Assembly: GCA_030642125.1 (NCBI GenBank) | Contig: DAOWOJ010000031.1 | Coordinates: 1 to 5,458 of the forward strand | Direction of reading: 5' to 3' | Source of the DNA: Candidatus Aenigmatarchaeota archaeon | Lineage (GTDB): Archaea; Aenigmatarchaeota; Aenigmatarchaeia; DAOWOJ01 | Length of the DNA: 5,458 bases | Shown here: piece by piece, positions 5,397 to 5,458 of the stretch | Numbering within the stretch: position 1 is the stretch's first letter | Layout: every line of letters begins with the position of its first letter | Made by a program: the position numbers and the translations under genes | Notes under the pieces: model-generated | Databases searched by the model: none | Seen by the model: the letters and a program-made list of their open reading frames with translations, nothing else | Told to the model about the DNA's origin: nothing

Positions 5397-5458
5397 TTTT
5401 TAAAGTCAATTATTTCAAATTTTGACTTGTAAATATCATCAATATAAACATCTTTAAT
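5387..5458 (-). CDS. Unidentified protein, C-terminal 23 residues (enters from right edge)
   Basis: A frame open from the right edge ends at TAA (5389-5387), two bases before the uvsX start. Its visible end reads IKDVYIDDIYKSKFEIIDF followed by KKGE. The last two codons form the uvsX ribosome site, the same packing seen at the methyltransferase/radical-SAM junction, which supports its being a real gene in the same operon. Too little is visible to name a family; position before uvsX suggests a replication or recombination gene by context only. Confidence 0.65.
   Translation of the reverse strand: MKDVYIDDIYKSKFEIIDFKKGE

Overview
The window looks like part of a T4-type (tailed, lytic, recombination-dependent) bacteriophage genome with strongly AT-rich DNA. 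The anchor is a clear UvsX-type RecA-family recombinase. Every supported gene lies on the minus strand, packed head to tail with 2-nt gaps or short overlaps and strong GGAG-type Shine-Dalgarno sequences, as in phage early/middle replication clusters. The host cannot be named from sequence alone; the base composition would suit a low-GC bacterial host.

In transcription order (right to left): the last 23 codons of an unidentified gene (5387-5458); uvsX (4236-5384, TTG start); three small unknown genes (3959-4255, 3659-3943, 3415-3678), of which the second and third are diverged tandem paralogues; a solitary gamma-type N6-adenine DNA methyltransferase (1772-3412, TTG start); a radical-SAM enzyme related to the spore-photoproduct-lyase (SplB-like) superfamily with an extra C-terminal cysteine cluster (522-1769, TTG start); a 193-nt gap holding an AT-rich hairpin and what looks like a small frameshifted gene (340-502); a 73-residue zinc-ribbon protein (107-328); and the first 38 codons of an unidentified gene running off the left edge (1-114).

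The likely theme is phage DNA metabolism: UvsX for strand exchange and recombination-dependent replication, the methyltransferase for marking phage DNA, and a radical-SAM enzyme directly coupled to the methyltransferase (2-nt gap) that could act in DNA repair or DNA/nucleotide modification. That last link is inference. The most unusual sequence-level signals are a perfect 19-bp inverted repeat with a 13-nt loop inside the methyltransferase coding region (2209-2259), an identical TAA-AA-TTG stop/start junction at all three TTG-initiated genes, an 18-nt translation-initiation segment copied exactly in front of two small genes, and a 13-bp hairpin at the end of the radical-SAM gene overlapping a probable broken small gene.
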